From: Kappaphycus alvarezii
Taxonomy: Eukaryota > Rhodophyta > Florideophyceae > Gigartinales > Solieriaceae
Assembly: GCA_002205965.3 (NCBI GenBank)
Contig: NADL03000462.1
Span: 753,001-817,000 of the forward strand
Length of the DNA: 64,000 nt
Reading direction: 5' to 3'
Part shown: positions 12,435-23,187 of the stretch, one piece after another
How positions within the stretch are numbered: position 1 is the stretch's first letter
Layout: each line of letters begins with the position of its first letter
The notes under the pieces: generated by a model
The model's input: only the letters and a program-made list of their open reading frames with translations
Told to the model about the DNA's origin: nothing
Databases searched by the model: none
Translations under genes and position numbers: made by a program

Positions 12435-15299
12435 ATGTGCTGCCTCACCGACGCACTTGCAGAGCCTTGTTACACATCCGAGAGCAGCATTGGAAATCAA
12501 GCCCCGGCCATTCGTCATTCTCGTCAGGTGTCCAACCGTGCCCTTCCTGCTAAAAGCAGGGCCCGTCTCCAAAAACTCAAACTAATACGTAACCGCCGCC
12601 TGGCCAGAGACCAAATTTCAGGCTTCTCACTCACCTCTGACGACGAACATGATCGTTCTGCAACCATCCTATCCCTCAAGACCCTGTCTTCCGTCAAATC
12701 CCCTGCTGACCCAGCTCGTAATGCGGCTAAACTCAAGGCTACGCGGCGACTTGAAAAACGCTCAGCACTGAGTCGCATGCCACGTCCATCTCAGGTCGTT
12801 CAACATATTGATGAGGGTAGCGCATCGGACTTTGGTCTCGAGGAGGAAAGTCGGAGGGCTCATCGTCGCCGTGTGGCAGCCACTGTACTTGGTATTCAGT
12901 ATCTCAGCAGCAAAGGTGAACAGGAACCTGTCCCGCAATGGTCTCTTATGCGTCACGGCTTGGAAAAATACACACGCCTTATGCAACCTCCGAAAGAAGA
13001 CTGCTTCATCCGCAACCCTCTCACTGAACCCGCCCTACTCACACGCCACTACAGAGGCTCTTTATTTGCTGTTCAAAAGCTTGGAGAGGCCAGGAAAATT
13101 CGTAAGAAAAGCAAACCTCAAACATCTGAAAGTGATAGCGGTGATTGCGCAGACTGCGAATTTTGGGATGCCACGTCGGGATCAGAGTTTCTCTCCTCGA
13201 AAGAGCGCGAAAAGCCCGTCAAGTCTTTGCCCAAGCAAGTCAGGAAAGAAGAGAAAAAAGAGGACAAAGTGCAACCCTCCAAAGCTGATCTCGTGAGGCA
13301 AGTTTTGGCAGAGAGCAAGTCAGACGAGTCGGATTCTTCGAATAGTAGCAATAGCAGCAGTTTCGTTGGGGATGAATTCAATGCGCAGGACCCAGCCTAC
13401 GACAATAATTGGCAAGAAACCATTCATGAGCCCTCCGTAACGACACCAAAAGGTGAGCATGTGGTTATGCAACCTGACGAGGTGCAGCTACAAGGGGATG
13501 ATCCTAACGCAAACGGCCCACCTGAACGAGACTTTTTGGTAGAGATTTTCGAAATGATCGACAGAAATCCAAACGCGCTGACGGAGGTGCCTGCCAGAAG
13601 TGACGCCCCTACAACGGATGCGGAGGTAACAGTCGGCAGTAAAGGAAACAAAGATGTAAAAGAAAAAGGAAAACGGAGTGATGCCGCGCCGCAGAAGCCT
13701 GTATCTCAGTTTGACAAGGAGAAAGAGAAAGGAATGGTTTTTTGCCAGACAAAACCTTCTGCGAAGCGATCAAGACACGTATCCCAAGCTTCTCGTCACA
13801 CTACAGGACCTGAACGCCAGAAACGTAAACTGGATGACTCGCCGGTAGTGATTGATTTAGCTGATGATAATGAGAACGTCAATTATGGTAATGCGACAAA
13901 AATGATGGAGAAGATGGGGTTCACGGGCCGGCTTGGTGCTAAAGAGGATGGAGTTAAGGAACCGATACGCGCACCTGAAACTGCTGGACGATCAGGGCTG
14001 GGACTAGGGTTGTATAATCCACGAGGCGCAGATGACTCGATGAAGAGCCCAAATCCTATGGTGGGAGGTGGTAGCGGTGTAACAGCTGATGTTCACACAG
14101 ACGAATTGATAGACTTAAGCATGGATGACTTACCTGGACATTCGGGGACGTCTCAAGCAACGCATGAGCAAGAGTCTGCAAGTAGAAGCATTGAGGTCGA
14201 GGATGGGAATGCGGAGAAAGAGTTAGATGAGGAGGACGAATTCGAAACTGACCATGACGACTCACGTGTTGATAACGGGAGACGTGCTATCCTTGTAGAT
14301 GTTGATGTCCTAATTAAGAATAGTGAGAAGAGAAGAGAAGAGGCTTTCCGAAGTTTGATCAATGACCCTGCAAAGACGGATAAGTATGGGAAGGTTTGTG
14401 TTGAAAGAGTTCTAGTTGTGGAAAAGAAGGAATTGTGTGACGCAGACTGCATCAAAGAAATTGCGAGGTTAGCAGGGCTGGATAAGACTGCGGAACTGTA
14501 TGATTCACTTCAACAAGATTTGGATGATGCATTTGAGCAATGTGAGAAGGTTGAAGTAAATTTCGAATTGATTCGGATGTTGCAGGGGTACAGCGATGAG
14601 GTGCATTTTGGACTCTTTTACAAGGGAAGTGAGAAGAGGTTGAAAGCCGAGGTGGGTTCAGTTTATGACCTTGTGAAGGGGAGCAATGGAGTGATGAACT
14701 TGCCAGAGGCTTTCGTGACAGCGCCTCAAGTGACGGTGAGGAATGGAGATGAGTGGCCGTACAGTGGAACATGGCAGGATCTGATGTGTCGTGTAGGGGT
14801 GCAAGCGACACAAGGGGTCATTTTAGTAGGGGAGGGAGGTACTGGGATGAGTTGTGGGTTTGCAGCCGGCGTCATACTTGGTGCACGTACTATGACGATG
14901 GTAAGTGATGCCGACGGGTTGAAAATTCGTTTACGAGGGCAGGGCGAAGAGAAGGAGACGATGGATTTGCTGCTGGAAGAAGGAGAAAATACATTAAGAT
15001 GGAACAAAAGGAATGTGTTGGATAAGTTTTTGAAGGAAGAGAAGAAACGAGCGAGCCGAAAACGTGTAATGGCGTTGTATGGTGCGGACAGTTTGTGGTA
15101 CTGTGGGCGCGAGGAACTTGGGCCAAGGGATGGCTTTGGGGTTAATGTGGGCCGGTCTATGATCCGGTTCTTTAAATTGGATCGGGCGGAGTGGGTAGAA
15201 AATGAGAATGTGGTTGGGTTGTGTAGAAGAGATTATCGAAAGATGCGGGATGCTGGGTTCCCTGGAGTGCTCGAGGTGGACGACGTTGAAGACATGTAG
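12435..15299 (+). CDS. G-patch protein with HAD-like C-terminal region
   Basis: A 954-residue intronless gene starting at ATG 12435. Residues 1-480 are basic and Ser/Glu/Lys-rich, largely disordered, with several Arg/Lys clusters suited to nuclear import. Residues about 486-528 form a G-patch (KMMEKMGF, G-LG, GVKEPI, then GRSGLGLG), a motif that recruits DEAH-box RNA helicases in splicing and ribosome assembly. An acidic linker follows (570-615). The C-terminal 330 residues start AILVDVDVLI (Asp622 and Asp624, a HAD motif I pattern) and contain ILVGEGGTGMSCGFAAG at about 796-812, resembling HAD motif IV with Glu800 replacing Asp. The HAD reading is my inference from these two motifs and their order. 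The role is most likely nuclear RNA metabolism. Upstream TACAGTA motifs may be regulatory. Confidence 0.8.
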   Translation: MCCLTDALAEPCYTSESSIGNQAPAIRHSRQVSNRALPAKSRARLQKLKLIRNRRLARDQISGFSLTSDDEHDRSATILSLKTLSSVKSPADPARNAAKLKATRRLEKRSALSRMPRPSQVVQHIDEGSASDFGLEEESRRAHRRRVAATVLGIQYLSSKGEQEPVPQWSLMRHGLEKYTRLMQPPKEDCFIRNPLTEPALLTRHYRGSLFAVQKLGEARKIRKKSKPQTSESDSGDCADCEFWDATSGSEFLSSKEREKPVKSLPKQVRKEEKKEDKVQPSKADLVRQVLAESKSDESDSSNSSNSSSFVGDEFNAQDPAYDNNWQETIHEPSVTTPKGEHVVMQPDEVQLQGDDPNANGPPERDFLVEIFEMIDRNPNALTEVPARSDAPTTDAEVTVGSKGNKDVKEKGKRSDAAPQKPVSQFDKEKEKGMVFCQTKPSAKRSRHVSQASRHTTGPERQKRKLDDSPVVIDLADDNENVNYGNATKMMEKMGFTGRLGAKEDGVKEPIRAPETAGRSGLGLGLYNPRGADDSMKSPNPMVGGGSGVTADVHTDELIDLSMDDLPGHSGTSQATHEQESASRSIEVEDGNAEKELDEEDEFETDHDDSRVDNGRRAILVDVDVLIKNSEKRREEAFRSLINDPAKTDKYGKVCVERVLVVEKKELCDADCIKEIARLAGLDKTAELYDSLQQDLDDAFEQCEKVEVNFELIRMLQGYSDEVHFGLFYKGSEKRLKAEVGSVYDLVKGSNGVMNLPEAFVTAPQVTVRNGDEWPYSGTWQDLMCRVGVQATQGVILVGEGGTGMSCGFAAGVILGARTMTMVSDADGLKIRLRGQGEEKETMDLLLEEGENTLRWNKRNVLDKFLKEEKKRASRKRVMALYGADSLWYCGREELGPRDGFGVNVGRSMIRFFKLDRAEWVENENVVGLCRRDYRKMRDAGFPGVLEVDDVEDM

Positions 15300-16114
15300 A
15301 GTGGGGCCCTACGTATCTTTACGTAGTGCTTTTGTGAGTGGTGAGAACTCGAACAAGCTTGGCTCGAGATTTTAGCATTGTGACTCAGACGAGTGAAGTT
15401 GGGTCTGTTGGACTTTTAGGGTTTCGTATAGCTCTGACCCTTAGGTGACCCTCAGATGAGGCATAATGATGCTATGGTGAGTAGATTCGAACTTTCTGGA
15501 CCTGCACAGCATCAGCTGCGGCCTTGACAGTACAAGTAAAGCTGGAAGAGCATTCATCCCGGCCATGATCTGCAGAGATTTTAAGCATAGGATAAAGTGA
15601 AGGGGGCAGTGCTCATTGAAAGTGTGTAAAACATGACTTTTGACTTGGAACGCGAGGAGTAGTTGGCCGAGTCATTGGTTCGGAAGATTGCAGAAATCAA
15701 AATGTACAACATCAGGGTAACCTACACAAATTCAAAACCTCGCTCAGTAGGCCCCTTGGGTCCCTCTCTGCAGAAACCTGCCAACACGATGATCACCTTC
15801 ATCACTCCATTTTGACCGTGGCAGTTCATGTTTGAGTTGCCCTACCCCGCTTCCTCCGCCCCCCCCCCCTTGCAGAAATCACGACTGTTCTATTCATTAT
15901 GAACCGGTTTCTGTGTCGAGTGATCATAGCAGGCGTTAGAGCGAAAGAATGCAATCCGGGAATCAAGGCCTATGAGCATGACGGCCCCGAATTCCTACGT
16001 TACTCGTTGGCGGGACGGTACTCCTCAGCAAAAATATACAACTTTGTTCAGGAGCTACCGAATTGTACAGTACAGTGTACTGTACAGTGCAGTAGAATAA
16101 TAATAATAATAATA

Positions 16115-16146
<32 letters not shown>

Positions 16147-16358
16147 ATGTAATAAATAGCATTAATATTATGAGGTAATCCAATGCTAAAAACTGTAAGC
16201 TAAATCAAGATTAATATTGTACAGTACATCATTCGGCGTTCAAATATGACATTTTGGCTTGATATGGAATTAACGATGTCGTGTCCCGACACCGCTCCAG
16301 TTTGTCACCAGAGTGTCGACTTCCAAGCATTTTCACTCCCTCCCCAGACCTTTCACGG
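15300..16358. other. Intergenic region between the G-patch and NSF genes
   Basis: No gene seen. It contains a C12-like homopolymer near 15861-15874, a TACAGTA cluster at 16064-16092 (several overlapping GTACAGT and CTGTACAGT units), the AAT/ATT palindrome described separately, and another TACAGTA copy at 16219-16226 only 130 bp before the NSF start. Confidence 0.6.
16096..16145. repeat. (AAT)n-(ATT)n palindromic microsatellite
   Basis: About seven AAT units run directly into about nine ATT units, with the switch near 16116. The array is therefore self-complementary and can form a cruciform. It lies 214 bp upstream of the NSF start codon. Confidence 0.9.
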
Positions 16359-18617
16359 ATGTCTTCTTGGAACTTTCGAGGTCTCCTGCCTTCCTCCCTG
16401 CATCTCTCCGTTTCCTCGTGCCCATCCAATGACCTTGCTCGCACCAATGCCCTGTTTGTCAATCCCGCTGACTACCCGTCCACAACCGGACATGCCTCCG
16501 TCAAATCTGCGTCTGCTTCCTATATCTACCTCATTCAACAAAGCGAGCTGGTGAAACAAGGCTATCTGGCATTCAACAGAATACAACGAAAGGAACTTCA
16601 TCTTGGCCTTGGTGACAAAGTTTCAGTCACACCTTTCTCATGGCCACAGAAAGCACCACTTTACGCCGTAGCCGCCACGTTCGAAGTTGACCAGGCAAAG
16701 CGAGCAGATCCAATTCAAGTCGATGCTGATCAACTTATCGCTCAATGTCGTCGAAGACTTGATGGACACATTCCGAGTCTAGGGCAGACGTTTGTGGTTG
16801 ATTTTTATGGTAGCTCATTGGTAATCAAGCCAACATCCTTGGTCGCTGATGGCCCGCTTGAATATGCATCTATTGGAGATACAACGGAGTTATATTTCGC
16901 AAAGGCTCCCGGATCAACTGTCAAAGTGAAGGGTGCTGATAACCGTCCAAAGGATGTCTTCAAGGCAGATTTTAACTTTGAGAAGATGGGTATAGGCGGT
17001 TTGGACAAGGAATTTTCCGACATATTTCGGCGTGCATTTGCTTCCCGCGTATTTCCAGTAGATGTCATCAAAAAGCTTGGAATTCAACACGTGAAGGGAA
17101 TGTTGTTGTATGGTCCCCCAGGAACGGGGAAGACATTGATTGCCAGGCAGATTGGTAAGATGCTAAATGGAAAGGAACCAAAGGTTGTAAATGGCCCGGA
17201 GGTTCTAAATAAATTTGTTGGGCAAAGTGAGGAGAACGTTCGCAAATTATTTGAAGATGCGGAGAAGGACTACGCGGAGAACGGCGATTCATCAGAGTTG
17301 CACATCATCATATTCGATGAGATTGATGCAATCTGCAAGCAGAGAGGGATGAGCGGGAGCTCGTCCGGTGTTGGAGATACAGTTGTGAATCAATTACTGT
17401 CCAAAATTGATGGGGTCAACGCGCTGAACAACATTTTGGTTATCGGGATGACTAACCGTAAGGATATGATTGACGAGGCATTGCTTCGACCGGGCAGGTT
17501 GGAGGTTCATGTGGAAATCTCACTACCAGATGAGCACGGACGGCAACAGATTCTCACAATCCATACGGCCAAGATGAAGGAGAACAAGATGATGGGGGAG
17601 GATGTGAACATCGAATCACTTGCAACTCAGACGAAAAACTACTCTGGGGCGGAAATCGAAGGCTTGTGTAAGTCGGCAGCAGCCTTTGCACTAAATCGGC
17701 ACGTGGACTACCGTGATCTGCAAAAGAAGGTAGATGCGTCAGGGATGATGGTCATGATGGATGACTTCAGAAGGGCGTTGAGGGAGGTGCAACCAGCGTT
17801 TGGGATGGGGCGGGATGATTTCGCGCGATGCTTACTTGGAGGATTCCTGATTCATGGGGAGCGAATGCGAAAGTTGCTGGAGGCTGGAAAGATGTTTCGG
17901 GATGAGGTAGCAACGTCAGAGAGATCGCCTTTGGTGTCTGTCTTGATTGAAGGACCAGCAGGAACTGGAAAGACAGCTTTGGCAGCTTTGTTAGCTGTGG
18001 AGTCAGGCTTTCCATTCGTAAGGTTGGTGACCCCAGAGTCATACGTGGGCTATTCAGAGGTTGCAAAGTGTCAGGCGTTGGCAAAGGTCTTCGACGATGC
18101 TCATAAGTCGTCATTATCGGTAATTGTGCTTGACAATATCGAGCGAATGATTGAGTATTCCCCAATCGGCCCTAGGTTCTCCAATATTGTCTTGCAGACA
18201 CTAATGGTGTTAACGAAACAGGTGCCAGCAAAGGGAAGGAGATTATTGATTCTGGGGACAACAAGTTGCGCAGATGTAATGGAGCGGTTAGACTACAGGG
18301 AGGCGTTTTCGGCCGTGCTGAGTACGCGGACGTTAAGTGGGGACGAGATTGAGGCGATTGTGGATGGGAAGGCAGAAGCCAAGAGTATCAGTCAAGAGAT
18401 GGATGGGAGTCTGTCATCCCTGAGTGCTAGTGCAGTAAATGCCATCCAGTTTCGGTCAATGCGAGAAAAGGAACTGGCATTGCAATTGTTGGAAGCGGAA
18501 GGGTTAGGAGTGAAAAAGTTATTGATGATTTTGCATATGGCAAGGACGGAAACAGCGGGTGGGGGGTTCACTCTAGGAATGGAGAGGTTGACGGCAGTAT
18601 TGAAAGATGTTGTGTGA
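16359..18617 (+). CDS. NSF: N-ethylmaleimide-sensitive factor (vesicle-fusing ATPase)
   Basis: Hexameric AAA+ ATPase that, with SNAP adaptors, takes apart SNARE complexes after membrane fusion in the secretory pathway. The first in-frame ATG (16359) gives 752 residues, close to the usual 740. The N domain has CPSNDLARTNALFVNPADY and LSLGDKV-like sequence typical of NSF. The D1 ring has Walker A GPPGTGKT (252-259), Walker B IIIFDEID (Asp320-Glu321) and the sensor/arginine-finger region MTNRKDMIDEALLRPGRLE. The D2 ring has GPAGTGKT (532-539) and VIVLDNIERM, where DN instead of DE is normal for NSF D2, which binds ATP for assembly but hydrolyses little. No intron and no frame damage. The gene is complete. 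Confidence 0.97.
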   Translation: MSSWNFRGLLPSSLHLSVSSCPSNDLARTNALFVNPADYPSTTGHASVKSASASYIYLIQQSELVKQGYLAFNRIQRKELHLGLGDKVSVTPFSWPQKAPLYAVAATFEVDQAKRADPIQVDADQLIAQCRRRLDGHIPSLGQTFVVDFYGSSLVIKPTSLVADGPLEYASIGDTTELYFAKAPGSTVKVKGADNRPKDVFKADFNFEKMGIGGLDKEFSDIFRRAFASRVFPVDVIKKLGIQHVKGMLLYGPPGTGKTLIARQIGKMLNGKEPKVVNGPEVLNKFVGQSEENVRKLFEDAEKDYAENGDSSELHIIIFDEIDAICKQRGMSGSSSGVGDTVVNQLLSKIDGVNALNNILVIGMTNRKDMIDEALLRPGRLEVHVEISLPDEHGRQQILTIHTAKMKENKMMGEDVNIESLATQTKNYSGAEIEGLCKSAAAFALNRHVDYRDLQKKVDASGMMVMMDDFRRALREVQPAFGMGRDDFARCLLGGFLIHGERMRKLLEAGKMFRDEVATSERSPLVSVLIEGPAGTGKTALAALLAVESGFPFVRLVTPESYVGYSEVAKCQALAKVFDDAHKSSLSVIVLDNIERMIEYSPIGPRFSNIVLQTLMVLTKQVPAKGRRLLILGTTSCADVMERLDYREAFSAVLSTRTLSGDEIEAIVDGKAEAKSISQEMDGSLSSLSASAVNAIQFRSMREKELALQLLEAEGLGVKKLLMILHMARTETAGGGFTLGMERLTAVLKDVV

Positions 18618-18942
18618 AGAACAAGTTGCCGTTGCTTCCATGTGTGCAGAGGTCAGTGAAGGGGTCGGGTACCAAGTAGCTGCGCTATGAATAGTTAGTT
18701 CCATGTCCAACGGAAATGGCTGTAGCTGCGTGCTCTACGCGGTTCCGCCGAGATTTCTTGTGCCCACTTATCGGAAAAGTTGTTTCCCGGCAAGAGGCAG
18801 TGTATGGTATTGCCGCACGGTAGCGACGCTCTGAGTGACTCATGCAATTCGCGTGCACAATACATGGTTAACAATAAAAATCCTCGGTCCTGGGTATGAC
18901 GGAAAATGTACTGTTGTTATTTATTGGGTCATTTCCAAATCA
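18618..18942. other. NSF 3' flank, no gene seen
   Basis: Ordinary intergenic sequence with an AATAAA-like string at 18872-18877, a possible polyadenylation signal about 255 bp after the NSF stop. It ends at the TA dinucleotide where the Tc1 element begins. Confidence 0.4.
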
Positions 18943-18944
18943 TA

Positions 18945-20477
18945 CAGTGCGCGAATTTAGATTAGCACCACCCCTGAATATGGTTGTGCAGACTCAACAG
19001 AGCGGCAAATTTAAAAGCTTTTTATATCAATAGAGGCGTAAACTCAAACCATTGAAAGGGTAAGAGACTCAAGGCCATTGGAGGAACACACAAAAAAATA
19101 TTATAAAAAATTATTTTCCACCTTCGAATGTAGATTAGCACCACAATGTTTAATCAAGAACCATTACAACAATTTTATCGAAAAATAAACTTAATAGTCT
19201 GTTTTCGATCCTTGCCTCTCTTTCCAAGTAGATTTTTGATCAAATTGTGATCCAATTTTGCCCATTCGCTTGGTACAGTGTCGTTGAGCTCCTCAACAGT
19301 AGAAAACTGCCGATTGTTAGCATACACGGCCCTTGCCAGAACACCCCAGACGTTTTCAATCAGATTCAAGTCAGGGGATCGCGCAGGCCATGCCATAACA
19401 TGGCCTAAATTGCTCTGCATCCATTCCGATGACATGTGTGTGAGGTGTAAATGGATGCATTATCTTGAATAAATACCCACCTTAACGGCATCTTCTCATC
19501 TGTATAAGGAAGTAGATAGTTCTGCAGTGTAGCACAGTACTTCAGACTATCTTGATTCCCTTGTAGAATACCCAGATCAGAAAAACCGTAGGCTGAAAAG
19601 CAACCCCAAACAATCACCCCTCCCCTTCCTACCCTTCCCTTAGATAGAACAACTTTAGACTTGCGCATATCATGCCAGTAGTGACGAAACCAGTCTAAGC
19701 CGTCTAAATTATTTTTTTTCATCAGACCAGAAACCAATCCCCATTGATGCGTAGATTTATTGTGATACAAGCGGGCCCACTACAGACGAGCTTTTTTGTG
19801 TTATTTGGTCAAAGGCGGTTCTTTTTTCACCTTACAGAAAACGAAGCACTCTGAATCAGTTAAGAGGTGCTGAACGCGACGTTTGCCGATTGGCTGATCC
19901 AGCTCGGCCTTCAATTTTGCGGCTGAAGCCTTAGTCTTTGCGGCACTCCTCATCAATCCCCGAATAGCTGTTTTTGAGATTTTAGTGTTGTTTGTTGTAC
20001 CATAGATGTTTCCATAGCCTTCTTTGCTCTTAAGAAACCTTGAAACAACATTTTTTGTCGCTTTTTATGCGCTTTGCAACGGCTAGGTTGCTTAGGTCTT
20101 CCCCTTTTAGAGCTAAAATTGACCCTTTCTCTTGCTCGCTCAGCTGCTTACCTTTTCCCATTCTGTTGAATCTGAATTGCTGTGGCTCTACTCTTTGTAT
20201 CTACTAGTAGTCTCTTTTCCTATTTATAAAGCTTTAAAGCCTTCTGTTCTATTTCTATGTGCTTTAAAGACTGGTGGTGCTAATCTAATTTCGCCTAGCT
20301 ATTTTTCGTTTAGTTAATAACATCCATTTTCCTGCTCCATTTGATTTGGCGTTTACACCCTTTAAATTAATTGACACAATGGTCCGATTGACGTGCAAGT
20401 TATCGAGAACGGCCATTTTTTTGCCACTGAACGGTAATATTTTGTGGCGGTGCTTATCTAAATTCGCGCACAAAGCA
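18945..20477 (-). mobile_element. Tc1/mariner element with IR/DR ends
   Basis: Outer terminal repeats match in inverted orientation over 26 bp with two differences: 18947-18972 and 20446-20471 (GTGCGCGAATTTAGATTAGC). A second, inner copy lies about 177 bp inside each outer one: 19125-19144 on the left and 20273-20295 on the right. The left end starts CAGTGCGCG directly after a TA (18943-18944), the Tc1 target. The right end is decayed beyond 20471 and its limit is approximate. Total length (about 1.53 kb) is normal for Tc1. Confidence 0.88.
19175..20161 (-). pseudogene. Tc1/mariner transposase relic
   Basis: Starts at ATG 20161 with a degenerate helix-turn-helix (QLSEQEKGSILALKGEDLS, LAVAKRIKS). 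The catalytic half is read in two overlapping frames: 19405-19770 with HYWHDMRKSKVVLS, GGVIVWGCFS and the second Asp in FIQDNASIYTS, and 19175-19435 with WPARSPDLNLIENVWGVLAR, where the third acidic residue of DD34E sits. The first catalytic Asp, normally in SDEKKF ahead of NLDG, is lost (SGLMKKNNLDG). With a frameshift and stops between the N- and C-terminal halves it cannot encode an active enzyme. Confidence 0.9.
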
Positions 20478-20522
20478 TATTCTGTAAGTTTCAGTGTTAA
20501 AGACTAAAGTCACGTCGCATAT

Positions 20523-21916
20523 ATGCTGATCGAGAATATTGCTGAGTTTGAGTGGATGGTGGAAGTTATTGACAGTGTTTCGCACATTGTATCCACCATA
20601 CACGACCATAGGATGCTCAAGACTAGATTGGCTGAGTGCGCTGAAAAGTTAAATAGGATGGTGAAAAGAGGGCTAAGAAGGAAGGAAACAGAGTTGCAGC
20701 AGGCTGTTAGTGACCAGGAGAAAGTGATGGAGCTTGAACAAGAGTTGCTCAGAATCAGAGCGCTTCACAGACCTGCGGTAATGGTGGAAAAATTTTCTGA
20801 CACGCGATTTGCCACCGCCGAGCGCGTTTTAAGTTCCTCCCTCAGGGACAGGCCTGCGCTGCTTAAAGTTGTTGAATCAAACGCTGAGGAGCGGACAGAG
20901 TTCGAAGAGAGCTTGTACCGGGGTTCTGTTCACAGGAAACTGGATAGAAAAACAAAATTTATCGATCCGATATTGTCGCAATCGTTCCTGATGGAGGTTA
21001 TGAAGGCGCATGCAGTGTTTAAAGTTTTCAGGCGATACCTGCGGTTCTTCGATTCTGACGATGCTCAGATTTTCAAAGTCCTGCTTTTTACATTGCAGTT
21101 GGAGAAAGACATTCAAAATCTCCCTATTGAACAAGAAAGAAAGTATCATATAATGAGATTATACCTTCGTCGCCGGGATGGACCGGCATCACAGTCCACC
21201 AAAGTGCTGCTACTGCAGGACATACATTGCGTGGCTTACATCTTGGATCCTAATTCTGACCTGTCGAGATCACGAGAAGAAGTTTACAAAGAGAAACTGA
21301 GAAATGAGATAACAAGTTACTGCAAAGTGAAGTACAGTGACGTTCGGCAGCGTTGTCTCAAGGTAGGGAAAATGATGAGCTCTTTCGAGAAAGAACAAAG
21401 CTCTGAGGACATTATTAGGCTGTCAGACCAAAGTGTAGGACTGAAATATTACGTGGGTAAGCCGTTGCAGTATTGGAACTCTTACTCTCGCAGGGCCTAT
21501 GACTTCAGAGAATTCGCGCGACGTGTGTTGTCCTCATCTCCTTCTTCGACAGCCGTGGAGAGAAGCTTCAGCGCTTTTAAGCGGATACATACAAAGCTCC
21601 GAAATCTTCTAAAGAATGAGAAGGCAGCCAAGTTGATATACTGCTATTGGAACTTACGATTAAAACTGTCAGCCGGTTCATCGGATCGCATGATCATGTG
21701 GGACGACGAGGATCCGAACGATCAACTCACCGAGGAATTCAACGATTTTGTCACGACTTACAGCAGCCCTGATGCAAATCGAAAGAGTCAAGAGGAAGTG
21801 TGAATTCTTCTTCTGGTGGGGGAAGTTTTCTCAGCGTAGATGAAAGTGATAGCGACGGAAACATTTCATACGGCATATTCGATGTGTCGGATGATGATGA
21901 CTTTGATCCCGCCTGA
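20523..21916 (+). pseudogene. hAT-family transposase, 5' truncated
   Basis: hAT transposases cut and paste DNA and dimerise through a C-terminal hATC domain. The open frame 20523-21803 (426 codons) begins inside the family's core: the string LIENIAEFEWMVEVIDSV corresponds to the segment after the catalytic Asp region. It ends with the hATC hallmark SSPSSTAVERSFSAFKRIHTKLRN near residues 330-355. The N-terminal BED finger and first catalytic residue are missing because the frame runs back into the end of the Tc1 element at 20.47 kb. The normal acidic tail (SVDESDSDG, DVSDDDDFDPA) is readable in the next frame up to a stop at 21914-21916, so a one-base frameshift near 21780-21800 cuts it off. 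Confidence 0.85.
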
Positions 21917-22965
21917 GGCTTTGTGTGTTGGAGGGATGATGTTGGCGGAGGAAGAAAGGTGCAGGGCACGGGGCGCGGGGCGCGGGGCGCATGACGCAAG
22001 CAGCGGGATACAAGGTTAAAAAGAAGTTGCACGAGAGAGACGGAAGGCATCAACACATTAAGCAGATTGAGATGCTGAACGGAGTGGGGAAAAGGTGGGG
22101 AAGCGCAAGACAATTTTTCGTACAAATAAATAGGGGCGAGGAAGGGAACAATAAAGTGTAAATGGAAGAATAAAATTCAGATTGGAGTGAAAGAGAGCAG
22201 AGCCGGGGGGGAGGAAGTGAATAGTAAGATTCCGCGGGGCGGACGACGAAAGTTGCAGGATGCGGGGTGCTGCGAGCAGGGTAAACAGGAAATGGTACGG
22301 GAGAGACGAAAAGCATGAGTATGTGAAATAGGTTGAGATAATGAACGTAGTGGGCGGAAGGGTAGGGAAGCGGAGTTGGACGTCAGATGGCAAAGGAAAG
22401 AAGTCACAGGGCACAGGGCACAGATCGCAAGGTGAAAAGCAAAAGGTGGGAGGGATATGAGGGTTGTCAGTTTGTAGTTCGGGCGGATGAACAAAGTGCG
22501 TCCCTTGTGGGAAAGCGGAACGGGAGGGGTAGCAGTAGAATTTTTGCACGTCGAGTAAGGTATGAAGGGTGGAGGGTTGAAATGGCTTGTTGAGCGGTGA
22601 TGTTTTCGAGAAAGGCGTAAAAAGGCAGTGAGTTGTCAATGGATAATGGACAGCAGGGGATGGAGAGTGCAGAGTACGGGGTGCAAGGCGCATGCGGCAT
22701 GTAGTAGGCTGCAGAGCATAGGGAGGCTCCCTGAGGAAGCAGGGAACAGTGCGCAGAATTTGTTTCAGAATTTGGGTTACAAATTGTACGACTTACACAA
22801 TTGGCTTGCAAGATGTTACAGTTTACGTCGTCAATGGGAAAGAAAGCCAGTGACTGAAGCAACTTGAACTCAGGAGAGGTAATTGTTAATTGCTTTGAAG
22901 AGCAGCCCAAATCGTGATCCACGTGTAACAAAATGTGGATTTGAGGTGCTAAACTTGTCTGCACT
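21917..22965. repeat. Purine-rich diverged repeat region
   Basis: The plus strand is rich in G and A and includes short GC-repeats (GGCGCGGGGCGCGGGGCGC at about 21973-21991) and three or four diverged copies of a roughly 120-bp unit containing GAGAGACG and TTGAGAT/TGAACG strings at 22040-22080 and 22295-22350. The long minus-strand frames here are Pro/Ser/Phe-rich and reflect the pyrimidine bias, not a gene. Confidence 0.4.
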
Positions 22966-23187
22966 TTCTCATTCGCTGTCATAATTGTAAACTCAGGGGT
23001 TTCTCCCCAAATAATAGTAACTGAACCATGAAAGACATATCTCCTGAGAACTACTTAAAAGCTAAGAACGACTGTGCCAATTAAATTTGCTTTATATAAA
23101 ATCTACAAAATTTATTCAAAAAAGAATGGTTTCTTTAAGTCCATAATTATAAACTCAAGGAACTCTTTGGCGGGAAACTCGGACCTA

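Noticed and set aside
12064-12585. 173-codon plus-strand frame overlapping the start of the G-patch gene
   Set aside because: It lies in a different frame from the long conserved gene and has no recognisable domain.
22058-22693. 211-codon minus-strand frame rich in Pro, Ser, Phe and Leu
   Set aside because: Explained by the strong purine bias of the plus strand; several overlapping frames have the same composition and no domain is visible.
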